A DNA stretch of 64,000 bases from NCBI RefSeq assembly GCF_947172395.1, contig NC_069086.1:11688501-11752500 (forward strand), written 5' to 3'. Shown here piece by piece: positions 1 to 12,395 of this stretch. Positions within the stretch are counted from its first letter, which is position 1. Each line of letters starts with the position of its first letter. Position numbers and translations under genes: made by a program. Origin of the DNA: Bicyclus anynana (lineage: Eukaryota; Arthropoda; Insecta; Lepidoptera; Nymphalidae). The notes beneath the pieces were generated by a model. It did not search any database. It saw only the letters and a program-made list of their open reading frames with translations, and was not told where the DNA came from.

Positions 1-206
1 ACCGAGGTTAGTTAGGCACCCTACCGGCAAAGACGTACTGGCAAGAGATTTAGCGTTCTGGTACGATTTCATGTAGAAACCGAAAGGGGGTGTGGATTTT
101 CATCCTCCTAACAAATTAGCACGCTTCTTAGACTGCATCATCACTTACGTCAGATGAAATTGTAGTCAAGGGTTAATTTGTTCAGAATAAAAATAAAAGG
201 TGGTGT
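1..206 (+). repeat. tRNA-derived SINE family A, 3' part
   Basis: The window opens inside a SINE body that matches the minus-strand copies at 62360-62688 and 57005-57322. The shared landmarks are the 'accctaccggcaaagacgta' block, the 'gaaaccgaaaggggg' block, and a 3' end resembling 'tagtcaagggttaatttgtt' followed by an A-rich tail. The tRNA-like head is missing because the window edge cuts it. The copy is diverged, for example 'ggtacgatttcatgt' where other copies have a form of 'ggtacgatgtcgtgt'. Confidence 0.8.
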
Positions 207-3200
207 TCCATTTTAGAACAGGTCCATGTATGCTATACAAGTCTATGTATCTTTAAATATAGGGGTAGTATTAAAAATAAAATACCTACGTGTATAAATC
301 GCACTAGCTCGTATTTGATTTTTTTTTTCATATGACTGTGAATGATTAGAGGTCGTGGAAGAAGGATTTTCGATAAAACAGTCAACTCGTATGTTTATAG
401 CGCGAAGCTAAACTTAATACATCCGTGACAACTGTACATATATGGACATAAAGTGGTTTTGTTTAAACATACAAAAAAACAAAATGTACCGTCCTACCTA
501 CGTAAAGTTTAGTAGTATGAACGTAACAAATATACATTTATTTACACATTTTTAGTGTAGTAAGTTTTGGTAACTTCTTATCTTAATTGCACATTTTGTG
601 CAAAAATAGATAATATATAATTTTCCGGGCCCTCCGAAAGTATACTCTTCGAACAAGTAACAATACAATAAAGTACAACTTACTTAATGTATTAGGGCAG
701 CATATTTTCTTTTCATGCAGTTCTGTGGTCAATTCTACAGGATCCGTGTATGTCATCTCCAATTCGTCATGTCATCGAAATGTAATAAGTCCCCCTTCGG
801 ATCGGAAAGCTATTTACAAAGGCGGGGGAAGTCGACTGGGAATAAAGGATCAAATGACTTCGTGGATATTACCTACCTGAAGTTGTTTCTATTTTGGCTA
901 CGGAGATAAATCTGCGCCGTCTCTGACGCTTGTGATGAGTTTTTAATTTATTTTATTTCCATTCTTATTCATTTGCTTGTATAAAATTTTCAGTAAACCC
1001 TAGAGTTAAATTTATATATCTACACTTATGTATCTGAAATATAAACTTAACCTAAGCTTAGTTGGTACTTTATATGTTTGTATGTATGTAATATTCTTTA
1101 TTACCTCATATCTTCCAAACCGCTGAACGGATTTACGTAATTAAGATATCGTTAGATTTGTCTTAATAACCCCAGTGTTCTTAGATAGGTGAAATTAAAA
1201 AAAGCCAACATGACGTCTGTGAGACGCTATAAATTCGAGATGAAAAAAAAAATAACGAAGTTTGTAATATGGGTATCAAATTTAAGGGCTTACTAGAGTG
1301 TAATTAATAAATTCAGGACCTTCGGGCTTGTTTCATAATTTTCAATTTTAATTCATAATAAATGTAAAAAATCTCAATAAAATACTTCAAACGAAATGTA
1401 CCTATTTTATAATTTTAAATTTAAGCAATAAAGTGAAGCTGTAAACGATTATAACCCATAGTTTACAGCATGTAATATAAAGTAAATTGTGCCAAATACA
1501 AAGCGGACCCAAAAGTTTGAAATAGCCGGTCCTCTAGTTATTGCCACAATAACACGGGGGTCAGCGTGGATTGACCGCCTGCACCCTTGCAGATAATCGC
1601 CAGGCCGATTCAGAAATCAAACGAATGAAAGCCCGTATTGATATTGAGTCCGTGAATTGGTACATAAATGAAGACGAAAAAAAAAGCAATTTATTTTCCA
1701 GCAGGAATAAAACAAGGAAATTTTTAGAACAATAATTCAATTTAAAAGCTGGCCTATTCACTAATTTGATCTTTATTAACAACCGATTAAAATAAACAGC
1801 CAATCGACTGAAGAATAATGTCATTTACCTACTGAAATATACACATTTTATAATAGACAAGATTACAACAGCACAACAAAACTACACTAAGGGCTGTATG
1901 TAACTATACGTAGAATCTCAATTTCGTATATGTCAACTAACATACGTCAAAGTTAGTGGTAGTGAATTGGCCTGCTGATAGGTTTAAAGTTCGTCTCTAT
2001 AATTTACGATCTTTTTATAATAGAGAAGATTACAACAGCACAATAAAACAAAACAGAAAATTAAAAATAAAATGCATTAATAAAGAAAAAAGTTAATGTC
2101 AAAAAAAAAATTAAAATACTTGTAGCGTAAAAACAAAAATTGTAGATTGTATTGTTCAACAAGTCAAAAATTGAAAACACTTAAATAAACTTTGAAGTAA
2201 GTAGATATTTTTATTTATTTTATTTATTTATACACTTTATTTGCACACGACAATACAAGAAGGCAAACAATAACACCCAAAAAAAACACTCTTGATTAGG
2301 TTTGTGCTCGTTGCTTTTTAAAAAGCCTTCCCCTTTTTTATAATTCAATGAAGTTAGTTAAAAGAAAATTTTCCTAGAGTATCACCGTGCAAGATGACAG
2401 CTTAATTGCTGTGAAGTTCGGTGCGTGTTAATAAATACGGGGGAGACCCTTTCCACTTCCAAAGCATGTCTACTCCATAATAATAGATTCTAGATATTAG
2501 CTATCGTGACTTCGTAATTTTGAATTTTATTCGAAATACTTTAACCAACATTTTGATTATTTAATATCAAAGTTAAGCTATTTAACCCGAAATGGCAGAA
2601 TTATTTGTGGAGAGTTTTTCTTGTTTTCCCTGACAAAATGAAGCAGTCTCAGTTTTTTTTGTAAAAATTTAATGTGGCGTGGTGTATTATGAAATTTAGT
2701 TATTCGTATTGCCTTAATTTCAAGCACTGTTCATTTCATTATACTGAAATAAAAATTGTAACAGGACTAGTTAGTAAAATACATAATTGTATTTTCAAGA
2801 GGTAAAACTTCAAAACTTAAATTAAACCTTCTCTAGTTCTCTCAGTTAAAGAAAACACTTTGACTTTACAACAAAGTTAAAAAATTGAAGTTATTTTTAT
2901 TATGTTTTAGAGGAAAAAATTTTGTATTATGTACTAATTTGTTTACATTGTTATCGTACCTAAAAATATTAAAAAAATAATAAAATTTCAGTAGGTTTCA
3001 TCTCTCATGTAAGATGTGATAGCATATTATACGAGTATCAAGCTTCCTTACTGAAAGAGTTTCTTGCAAGAAAATTGTATAGCTGAATGTTTAAAATCAA
3101 CTCTATGTCCCTGTGACAGGGCTACTGTAGATGGATTTTGTTAATTTGCACGCACAAGGTTAGGGTACACTGTTTACCCTCGTTGCGATCGATTGGAGCC

Positions 3201-4092
3201 TCCGCGTGCAAATCGCAAGGATTTTCAGCTGAAATAAGTTTGCTAGATGTGATATATACGTGTTACTGATCTGAAGTGAGATAAAATATCTTCTTATTTT
3301 GAATTTAGAGTAGTTAAGGATATTTTAATTTACAATTATAATAGTTTTTAGCAAAAGGCTTCAAAAGTGGAATTGAAAAAATAAGAAAACCAATGTTGAA
3401 CAACGGTTATGATTCACAATATTTGTTACTTAATTAACAAATCGAACTGTATCCATGTATAATAACCCCAGAATGGCAGAGAATGACCTTGTAAACGCTG
3501 TGTGTAGGGTTAAAAGTGCCTGTTAAAAACACTCCCCTTTTCCACTCAAGTCACTCTCCCCGCCTATCCCAATAACCCTTAAAGAATTACACGACGAGAA
3601 ATATGGACGGCTCAAACGCCACAAGCATAATGAAGCCGACTGTACGACGAGCGCCTTATATCGCAAGTCGTTCCCACCAACCGATCGCTACCCCTCTCTA
3701 ACTCCTTACTCTTTACGGAAACAAGTCGTGCCACCTAGCGTCGGCACAAGACAACACGAGATCGAGCGACGTCATATCCGTCTCAGACTACTATTTCCTA
3801 CAATAGCTTATAATTGTAAATTAAATAATAATGTAGATTAATTCTCATAATGTGTTTAGGTGATATTATATTTATATGTCATTGTGTTTTATAATATTCA
3901 AATTACTTGACTAACTTACTGCTAATAATATTTATATTTATATATCCCATAATTTATTTGCGTCTTTTTTGATACAGTATACAGAAACCAATCGCTAGTG
4001 AAAACTTACCCTCTATACAATTATCGTACAAACTTTCCATTATTGTACAATCATAAAAAAAATATTAATACATACATGGTAGTGGAAAATAA
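207..4092. other. AT-rich non-coding stretch
   Basis: No ORF with convincing coding character is seen. Contents: a weak Helitron-like piece near 1070-1250 ('accgctgaacggatttacg' type); two diverged direct repeats around 1845-1890 and 2010-2055 sharing 'agattacaacagcacaa'; an ATTT-rich patch at 2206-2245 that looks like the 3' tail of a minus-strand retroelement; and a slightly GC-richer patch at 3540-3800 containing a CRE-like 'gacgtcat'. The last could be promoter or 5' UTR for the candidate exon that follows, but no TATA box or proven start is visible. Confidence 0.5.
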
Positions 4093-4113
4093 ATACTTTC
4101 ACAAGTGCATGGC

Positions 4114-4590
4114 ATGGCAAGAAAATACATGGAGCGAAGATTTTCCAAGTCGCATCGGACTACTATACCAGCCAGTTTCAAAATACCCGAACCATACGAA
4201 TTCTATAACAAAGCCACACCATTCGTGCAAAGAACTCTACTATTTGTCGCCGACGAGAGTACAGGCCCAAAACCAAGTTGCAGCGCCCCCACTGAAACAT
4301 CAACAATCGCTCAAGACATTCCTGAAGAACCGACCGCGTCAAAGTCAAGCGACGAGCAGGAAAAATCGCCTAAAAAGAGCTCATTTTTCTTTTCCCCCTC
4401 GAAAAGTTGCAAGATTCATGGGCGCAGCTTTTTCCGGCTTCAGACGAGCCCAAAGAAGAAAAGCGAGAGTGAGGTAACTACGGGCAACAAGGCAACCACG
4501 CCGGGGGGGTTGATAAGCTATGCCCCCGGCTGGTCCCTGAAGGGCGAGCATCTTATGAAATGGCAGGACTCTGGGAAGACTACGATCGAG
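4114..4590 (+). CDS. Candidate 5' coding exon, possibly of the sickie/NAV gene
   Basis: An open frame runs from after an in-frame stop at 4090 to a splice-donor-like GAG|GTAATA at 4590/4591. The first ATG in frame is 4114 (context GGCATGGCA). This gives 159 codons ending at phase 0. The protein is Ser/Lys/Pro-rich and low in complexity (KSPKKSSFFFSPSKS, TSPKKKSESE), like the disordered N-terminal regions of cytoskeletal proteins. It ends GEHLMKWQDSGKTTIE. The stretch is clearly more GC-rich than the surrounding DNA. The CH exon at 33835 begins at phase 0 with IYTDWANHYL, so splicing 4590 to 33835 would keep frame. That is a one-in-three coincidence, so the link is inference. I do not recognise the sequence itself. 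It could instead be a first exon of another gene or a chance ORF; the frame runs on past the donor to a stop at 4632. Confidence 0.45.
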
Positions 4591-4859
4591 GTAATACATT
4601 TTTTTGCATACATTTACAATATAACGACATAATGTATTGAAAACTTTTCTTTTTAAACTATTTTATGTTTGTGCTTGCGAATTATAATCGAACAGATAAG
4701 TAAGTCTATAAGTTACTTAAACATTTTGACTTATATTCCATATGTTAACTTAATTTAAGACTTTCTTGAACTTAAATTTAGGGATGAAACAAATCTAGTC
4801 TAGAACTGATTTCCTTTTTACTAAACAATTAAACATATAACTTGGCAAGTTTGATGACA

Positions 4860-5005
4860 CTTCCATGATATGCGGGCGACGGGCGGGGAAGGACTTCGCG
4901 GGTATGAAGTATTGCGCGCGGGGCATCGCTACCCCCCGTCCCGGGCCCCGCGGACCATCAGGAGTGTTACGAACGAATTTGCCAAGCTATACTATAATTT
5001 TGACA
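4860..5005. repeat. GC-rich dispersed repeat, copy 1
   Basis: A sharply GC-rich block ('atgcgggcgacgggcgggga', 'tgcgcgcggggcatcgctac') ends in 'gagtgttacgaacgaatttg' and 'ccaagctata'. A related block occurs at 14376-14540 with the same order of landmarks: 'ggcgggcgac', a 'gtgaaatcgtgcgtgcgggg' type block, 'gagtgttacgaatgaagttg', 'ccaagctata'. The pair shows it is an interspersed repeat and not a gene. Its class is unknown. Confidence 0.6.
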
Positions 5006-5457
5006 ATTCAAATAACATTTCCCAGAAAGAATTCTACACGATCCCTAAAAGGCACGATCGCATAAGCTGATTAAATGCATGCTACATTTCATGTCTTTCA
5101 AGCAGAAAACGTTTATCTTTAAACAGCGTTTCAGGCCATAGAAAAATAGGAATTCCGAATGGAAATCTGTTTCGTCGGTGAGAGGGGCGTAAAGCGGGCG
5201 TGTTTTTTTTAAAAGAAAATGAAAATTTCAATCTAAATGCGCCCCCAGGTTGCTTCGCTGCAAAGGAATAAATAGCCTTGTGAGCTAGAGAGAACTTCTT
5301 TAAATTGAATTCAAGTAAATATTACATCTCAAGAAAGAGCTAATTTGAAATATTGTAGAGATAAAAAAAATTGATAATATGAAATTCCTATCTGCTTTTT
5401 TCTTCCTTTTTATCCAAGATTTAGAATTAATTTTATAATATCACAATTATTATAAAA

Positions 5458-5590
5458 CTAGCGGACGCCCGTAACTTCGTCCGCTCATTGACCTCGTAAC
5501 AATAAGCTACCTCCCTGCTAAATTTCATCTTTATACGTCAAGCGGTTTTTGAGATTTTGTAATTAACTTTCGCATTTATATTATAAAATA
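5458..5590 (-). mobile_element. Helitron-like 3' end fragment
   Basis: On the minus strand this ends in a GC hairpin (GCGGAC...GTCCGC type) followed by CTAG, the hallmark layout of Helitron 3' ends. It is preceded by the conserved 'aatttcatctttatacgtca' (plus-strand reading) segment seen in related copies such as 35045-35190. It is truncated and has no coding capacity. Confidence 0.5.
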
Positions 5591-6754
5591 AACTAAAATA
5601 ATTGTTACGATTCTAAATGAACTTCTTTCTAATTTTCACCGATAAGTTTTGGAACAATGCAACCTAACAGTACCTACTACGTAGTTACGTTTTAATATAA
5701 AAAATACTATACATAATCTTGACGAAGTTCAGACTTACAACGAATGTAACTTTTACCGACACAATTCGCGAACATCAGTTATTTAATGAATAGAGTACTA
5801 TTTATAAAATAAATAAAGCTGCTGTTGCATATAAAATAACTCGTACGTTATTCAGTTTTAACAACCGAGAACAATGTGACGTGGTAAACACCAAAATGCA
5901 ATGAGGCGTGGAGCGCTATTTTCCGCGTATTACCAAACAATTTGTCTCGTTGACTGATACGGAATAGATTAAGTCCAAATTGAACTGCGTTTTCACTGGA
6001 AACAATGTGGACCTTATGTGGATCTCATTCATAAATTCTTTGTTACGAGTATTATTGCTATAATTTATTTGTAACTAAACAAGCCCACCTATTTGAATTA
6101 AAGCAGGATGGAAATCCCTGTCTCATTTATGGTCTGAACCCCTGATGAGATGAGAGATGCATTACTCTAAAAAGCAAAAAATAACATCGTACCTATCTAT
6201 TGATCGATTTGAAGGCGGTGCCAAAAAACAAAATAAGCTTTAAGAACCTATTTGGCATAGTACATTATTATTTTGTGTAATATCGAATTATAAAAAAAAA
6301 CACTTTTTAAAATATAAGACAACCAAAGTTGACATAAAATTTAAAGAAAGTAAATACACGTACCTACATGTTTTTTTTTTCGAAAATACGTAAAAAGTAA
6401 CATGAGGCATAAATTCGATATCTGTATTATCCTGTCAGCGAATGTTACAAGATTCGTTCCGTCGTTTTGGCCACAATAATAATATCGAATTAGCCGGATC
6501 GCCACCCTCCGCCTTCTTTTTGCCCACGAGGCGGAAAAGTGAGGTAAGATTAGCGATGTAGATAGAATTTTATATAAGTAATAGGGGTTGTAATTTTCCG
6601 TTTATTGTTGGAGCCCGCCGCGAATGTTTTCGCTTCGTTTGAACGGACGTTTGACAAAAATAGAGGTACGTTCATACCTACCATGATTTATACACTACAC
6701 CATTATATATTGTCAAAGCATTACACACAGATACTGTCGTATCCAAGTATTAAC

Positions 6755-6813
6755 TTACGATCTCATTCTGAGAAAAGACTCGAGCTCAGGAGTGAGAGGA
6801 ATATGGGTTGATA

Positions 6814-6846
<33 letters not shown>

Positions 6847-6862
6847 ATGATGATGATGATGA
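6755..6862 (+). repeat. SINE family B 3' end with (GAT)n tail
   Basis: The 3' end of the family B SINE: 'ctcattctgagaaaagactc', 'gagctcaggagtgagaggaa', then 'atatgggttgataatgatga'. It runs straight into a GAT trinucleotide microsatellite at about 6813-6862. Other copies carry the same ATGGGTT-ATAATGAT junction, so the microsatellite is the expanded SINE tail. Confidence 0.75.
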
Positions 6863-8035
6863 ACCGTAATAATGTTTTTAATAAAAATGTTAGTGATGGT
6901 GAGAGGAAGTTTAATCTAAAAAATAAATAAAAATGTTCAGACAAAAAATTAGAATGTTTTACAAGTACACTATCGGAACGCCATCTATGGTGTATCCAAA
7001 AAGATAGATGATAGAAATTACAGACCCGACAGACATTATACCTACTGATCATTTTGAAGTCGGTGCGTAACCCGTGTGGTGTTGATTTTTGTCGTTATTG
7101 AAAAAAACACATGAAAGAAAAAAAGTATCTGAAAAACAAAAATGTTCATGATAGTTACGCCTTGAATTAATAGATCTCTGGTTTAGCACATCCTTCAAAG
7201 TGAGTAGTGTAGTTAGCAGTGAGTGAGTAGGTAGAAAATATTATATAGTTATTCGCTTTTTGGTATTGTAGGTGCACTTACGTTTTGAAGTCGGTTGTAT
7301 TTTTTTCAATATGTAATCTCTTTACAAGATACATTAGAGTTACTTTAGTTATGTGTTGATGAAACTAAAATATTTTCATTGGAAAATGTAACCGTGATTA
7401 AAGTTTTAAAACGGTTAAAAACAAAAGAAGCACAGCAAGTTACCTTTAGCAAATTTCCCCAGCTTTGTTTTATCCTATTAAAACATTGTAGACAGAAATA
7501 CCGCACGGCGAAAGTTTACCATTGTGAACCGAACAGGCCAAAGTACATTTTGCAAAATTAACTCAAAGTGAATCCAATACCGGAATACTGCGAAGGTACT
7601 TAAAGCTTTTGTGTTAGAATACCGGTAAAACTCTTTTATAGATCTTATGACTGTGTGTTTAAGGGTCATATGACTGAGAAATTAGTCAATTTGGCTTGTT
7701 TGTGCTCAAACAATTTTGAATATGTATGAGCAATTGAACCGGCATGTGTGTGACGCCTGCCATGGGCCGGGATATCATGTGTAAAATGAAATCTTTGCTA
7801 CCAAACTGTGGGGGTACGTACAAGCGTGGATTTGTGTAACATTTACATACTGTAAATGTAAACCGTCCTTTTAAGTAAGAAATTAATTAATGCTGCCTGT
7901 GTGCCTACTCGTATTATTTTTTTTAGGTTGGTTACCTTAGGTTAAGTTAGTTAGTTATATGAGGTTACTTTGATCTACACTATTAGGCTTTTAATTTTGC
8001 CTCCATTTAGATAATACTACAGAAGTTTATTCTTT

Positions 8036-8264
8036 GTGTTTTTTTTATTCCTTAGAAGTTAGCCCTTGACTACAATCTCACCTGATGTTAAGTTATGATG
8101 CAGTCTAAAATCGAAGCGGGCTAACTTGTTAGGAGGAGGATGAAAATCCACACTCCTTTCGGTTACTACACGACATCGTACCGGAACGCTAAATCGCTTG
8201 GCGGTACGTCTTTGTCGGTAGTGTGGCAACTAGCCACGGCCGAAGCCTCCCACCAGCCAAAAAT
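8036..8264 (-). repeat. tRNA-derived SINE family A, 5'-truncated
   Basis: A minus-strand copy starting with the poly-T (tail) at 8039-8047, then 'gttagcccttgactacaatc', the 'aggaggaggatgaaaatcca' block and 'ccgaagcctcccaccagcca', where it stops. The tRNA-like head is absent, as expected for a 5'-truncated retrotransposed copy. Confidence 0.85.
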
Positions 8265-9097
8265 ATCTATTATATTTCTTATTATAGTAGGGAGTTATTT
8301 AATTTATTATGTGTTTCCAGCCACTTTCGACTAGGGCGCCAGTTTATAAATGGACTATCATTTATTCACCCCATTCCACAAATATACCGCTATATTTTTT
8401 CAAGATGTGTTCATGGGGTGATATACGAGTAATATAGATATTTTTCTAGTTTATCTCTTTGTTGAGAAATAAATCGCAGAATGATATACTGATGTATGTA
8501 TGTACAAAACAAAGACGCTTCGCACCGTTTGTAGAGTTAGATTTTACAATTATGCAACGGATTTTAGGCTTACGGACGCTGTCGCGTCTAAACTGATTTT
8601 AAAAGTTCTTTCACTAATGGAACGTTACATTATTATCGTATAATAAGACTATATTTTATACATAGAATCCCACAGGAACGGGAAAAAGAAAACGGGAAAC
8701 ACCTAGCTATTTAAATAAGCGAAAAAATCGACAAAAGTAGCTATACAAAATAATATATTTGGTACGTATTTTAGAATATTCTCGAAATAATAATGAATAA
8801 TAATAAATAATAGTAGTAAATCATGAATCACTATTACTAAACAGCCACGCTTTTGTGTTTTCAGTCAAAATTCAAAGAACATACATAGGTACTGTCAGCA
8901 ACAGAAGGCGAATACCGTCCCCTCCTTCCGTAGCACCCTAACTACTTCCTTTGTATAATTAGCCGGCTAATAAGTCCTCTCTGAAATATTTACTGTACAA
9001 CTAAAATTGGTGTGCATGACATTACATTCTACTTAATAATGCACGCACGTGTTACGTATTATCTAATACCTTATATTGTACAGATAGATATCGTTAT

Positions 9098-9222
9098 CAA
9101 CCAATATCAACCCATATTTGGGCTCACTGCTGAGATCGAGCCTCCTCTCAGAATAAGAGAGGTTAGGCCAATAGTCCACCACGCTGACCAAATTCGGAAT
9201 GGCAGACTTCGCACATAGATAT
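9098..9222 (-). repeat. SINE family B fragment
   Basis: Minus-strand fragment with 'tatcaacccatatttgggct', 'cactgctgagatcgagcctc', 'ggccaatagtccaccacgct' and 'tggcagacttcgcacat'. It is the 3' half of the family whose most complete copy here is 43155-43466. Confidence 0.75.
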
Positions 9223-9892
9223 AATACAGATCAAATAAGCCTATATATTTCAACCCTGCGTTTTCACGGGAAAATTAATTATTTGGGTGGCATGGTGCTT
9301 TTTTTTTATTAAAATAACTTCAACCCCTTCCACTCTTTAACTCTAAATTTATCTTTTTATCACATAAATAAAATTTAAAATATTTTAATATACATTATAT
9401 ACACACTATCTAATTGGTCACCCATAGGCAAGGTACCCAATACGCTGGCGTTTTTAACTCCTCTGGATGGCAAGACTTATCCTTTGGGCCAAATAAGTGC
9501 CAGCTCTTGGGTCACTTGACGCATGGATCAATTATTATTGAATTTTTTAATTGAATTATTTCAATCAATATCATTAATAAGTATAACCAAAAGCTCAACA
9601 GGCAGTCACTTATATCCACACAGGTACTTATATCAAGATCTTAAATAGTAATTACTAATTTAACTAGACACCTTAAGTGATAAATTATAATTCAATGGGA
9701 ATTTCCTGTCCAAGGTTATGTTTATCAAGTTCATTGTATGAATTCGCTCGGCCATCGGTCACGAAGAAGAATATTAATGGTGTTCAATCGATTGCTATAA
9801 CGTAAGCTTGCTTGAATGGTGTGAAATAATTTGAATACTGTTCTGTGTTTCTTTTTCCTTATAGGTTGTAAACGAAAGAAATTAATGATTTA

Positions 9893-10065
9893 ATTTTACG
9901 CAAAAATATAAATAACTAAACAGAAACGAGAAAAAATTATATTATGTTCTTTCTCTACAACTCAATATACATATATAAGTTTTTTTACGCAAAAATTAAA
10001 ATAACTAAACAGAAACCAGAAAAAATATTATTATGCTGGTTCTCTACAGCTTATATATAGGTTAT
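9893..10065. repeat. Two-copy tandem duplication, unit of about 88 bp
   Basis: Two adjacent, moderately diverged units share 'acgcaaaaat', 'aataactaaacagaaac', 'agaaaaaatt' and 'tctctaca' in the same order (first unit from about 9893, second from about 9983). No coding potential. It appears to be an old local duplication. Confidence 0.7.
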
Positions 10066-12185
10066 ATAGGAGTTTTTAATATTGCAAAATTAGTACTTAG
10101 TAAATAATCGAAATACCAATATCATACCATAGCAAACAGATTACTTACTTTTATTATATTACAGACAATTTTGATTTCCAGTTTCTTTTGAAAGAATTCG
10201 TTTCAGCTTACAGATAAACTTAAAAAAGGAAGTTATTGCCTAAACACAACATTAAAAATTGTAAGAGGTTTACAAAATATATCCCAGAAGCACCTACCGA
10301 TGTATTAGTTTCCTTGTTTAACGGTTGCATAAACAATGGCAATGTAGTGTGACATGCCGGGTTAGTGACGTCAGCATATCCACGGTGTGCGGTCATCGGA
10401 CAGTAGACATCGAATAAATTGCAGGCATGTTCGGATTGCGGACAGGTGAGCCTGTGGTCCTCCCAAAATTGCATTGGAATGCATCGCTGTGGACGACTTA
10501 AGGGCTCGACAGACTTGAAGCGTTTTAAACGCATACCCATTTGCGGTTGCCTGCCATTTCAACTGCGTAGATGTCAGCTTGTAGTTCCCTATTGTCTGCC
10601 AGTTTTTATTTTCCCTATCACCTATTACTTGGATGTGGGATGAGATCTTCAAGTCAATGAGTTAATAGGCTTCTGCTATGCAAGTGCATAGGTTTCATCA
10701 ACGCTTATCATCAAATGTGATTGCTGGCAAGTGCTAGCTTATGTAGAAATATGTTAAATACTGTATCCTAATCTCACGGTTCGTACTTTAAAAACTTTAC
10801 TGTCAGATTGACAAGATTTACTTTCTTGATTCAATATAGGTATATTGACCTTAAGTTACTGTCTTTTATCATTAAAATTATAACTATACGTATGAGTACA
10901 TAAATCATAAATCATGATCACCTAATCACGTTTATGAATTGCATTTAAGACTTAAATGGGCATAAAATGTGTACCATTTTTATGTAAATTAACTACTTCA
11001 CTGTATTTATTCGTTCTCGCAGGAGTCACAGTAGGTATTTTTATACCTAACAATATCGCGTTAATAAAGTTTTGTTCTGTTTGTTCAACTTATTTAAATA
11101 GGCATTTCAATACCCATTTAGATTTAAATAATTAATTAGAAAAACAGGCAGGCGTGATATTTCAATTATAACCGCTGTCTTGTATAGTAGAACCTTTAGG
11201 GCAGGTTCCATTGTATCGCAGGAACGAACATCTTGTGTACATGCAGTGAATTAATTTGAACTGACGTGTGCGCGTAATATTTATCGAGATATTTAAAATG
11301 GGGAATTAATCTTTTGCTTTTGTTCGAAGTCTTTCCTGTCTTTACTAGTAAGACTACAAGGAACATGTTCAACAATTTGCCTTCCAATTTGACGTTTCCA
11401 ATTGGTAAAAATCCTTGAAGGTTTGATACAATTTATTTAGTATCGTGGTACGCTTGGGTATTCTTTTTTCACATAGGTATATTGAATAACTTCGACCAAA
11501 AACTACAGTTTTCCATCATGAGTTTTTAACATCGGATCGAGGCCATGTACGGGCCTGAGTAAATACCTACGTTCCGATTGGTCAAAAACCTTGAAGGTTT
11601 GTTACAATTTATTTAGTATCGTGGAATGCATGTTGCATGTTCCTTGTATTCCCTGTGAAGTAATGCTGTGTTTGTGTTCTCCAACCTGAGACGTTGGTGT
11701 TAAGCCTCTTGTGCCTGTATTTACACCGGCAACCATGCATTTACCTTATTTCATACAAACTTTAGTCAAGATATACAGACAGAGAATCTTATAAGAAATT
11801 TATCTAAAACGCCCTCATAAAATATAAATAAAATGTATCCCCTTTGTCATAAAAGAATAGAGAGTTTTAATGGATGCGCCAATTCGATGTGAAAAAATTC
11901 CGTCCTCTCATACAAACTGTTTATGAGGGGAAACCGCGAAAAATCCCTTGTTATTCTTGCATTATGAGGAACAAAACGTACGTAGCAGCTTTTTATTTTC
12001 CCATTGTTTGAGAGCAATGAGATGACTGGAAAAAAGGATGTTGATTTTTAGTTTCGTGGTTGACATTTTTATGTCTAGGAGCAACTGTAGATATGAGCCT
12101 ATGAAAAGACTTTCGTCATTTTATAAAGTTTCTCAGCCAATACACCTATCACTAAAGCATATACTCGTAAAGCGTATCCATACTT

Positions 12186-12395
12186 AATAATATAAATGCG
12201 AAGTCTGTCTGTCTGTATGTAACATTTTCACGACTAAACCACTGATCCGATTTGAACTTTGTGGACTTTGATTTGGATTTGTTACAGTAATAGATGGGAC
12301 TTTGCTACAGAATAAGACTACTTTTTAGCCCCCAAAGATTGCGAGATTTGTAAAAAACGGATTCTTACGTGGACGTAGTCGCGACCGTCCGCTAG
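12186..12395 (+). mobile_element. Helitron-like non-autonomous element
   Basis: Begins near 'aataatataaatgcgaagtc', contains the family's 'ctgatccgatttgaac' block and a pyrimidine-rich patch, and ends 'gtggacgtagtcgcgaccgt' then CCGCTAG. The terminal hairpin plus CTAG fits Helitron 3' ends. Non-coding. Confidence 0.55.

Larger units (their letters stand above)
5006..8035. other. Intron-like AT-rich stretch
   Basis: Nothing coding is recognised. Besides the Helitron-like end at 5458 and the SINE B end at 6755, there are short pieces resembling a common lepidopteran repeat ('ttttgaagtcggt' at about 7050 and 7285; a weaker relative near 6210). Short ORFs here have no recognisable domain. Confidence 0.5.

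Noticed and set aside
3998..4477. 159-codon ORF in another frame over the candidate exon
   Set aside because: It overlaps the 4114-4590 frame, begins in AT-rich sequence, and its C-terminus is a run of Arg/Lys from reading the Ser/Lys-rich frame out of phase. No donor fits its frame better.
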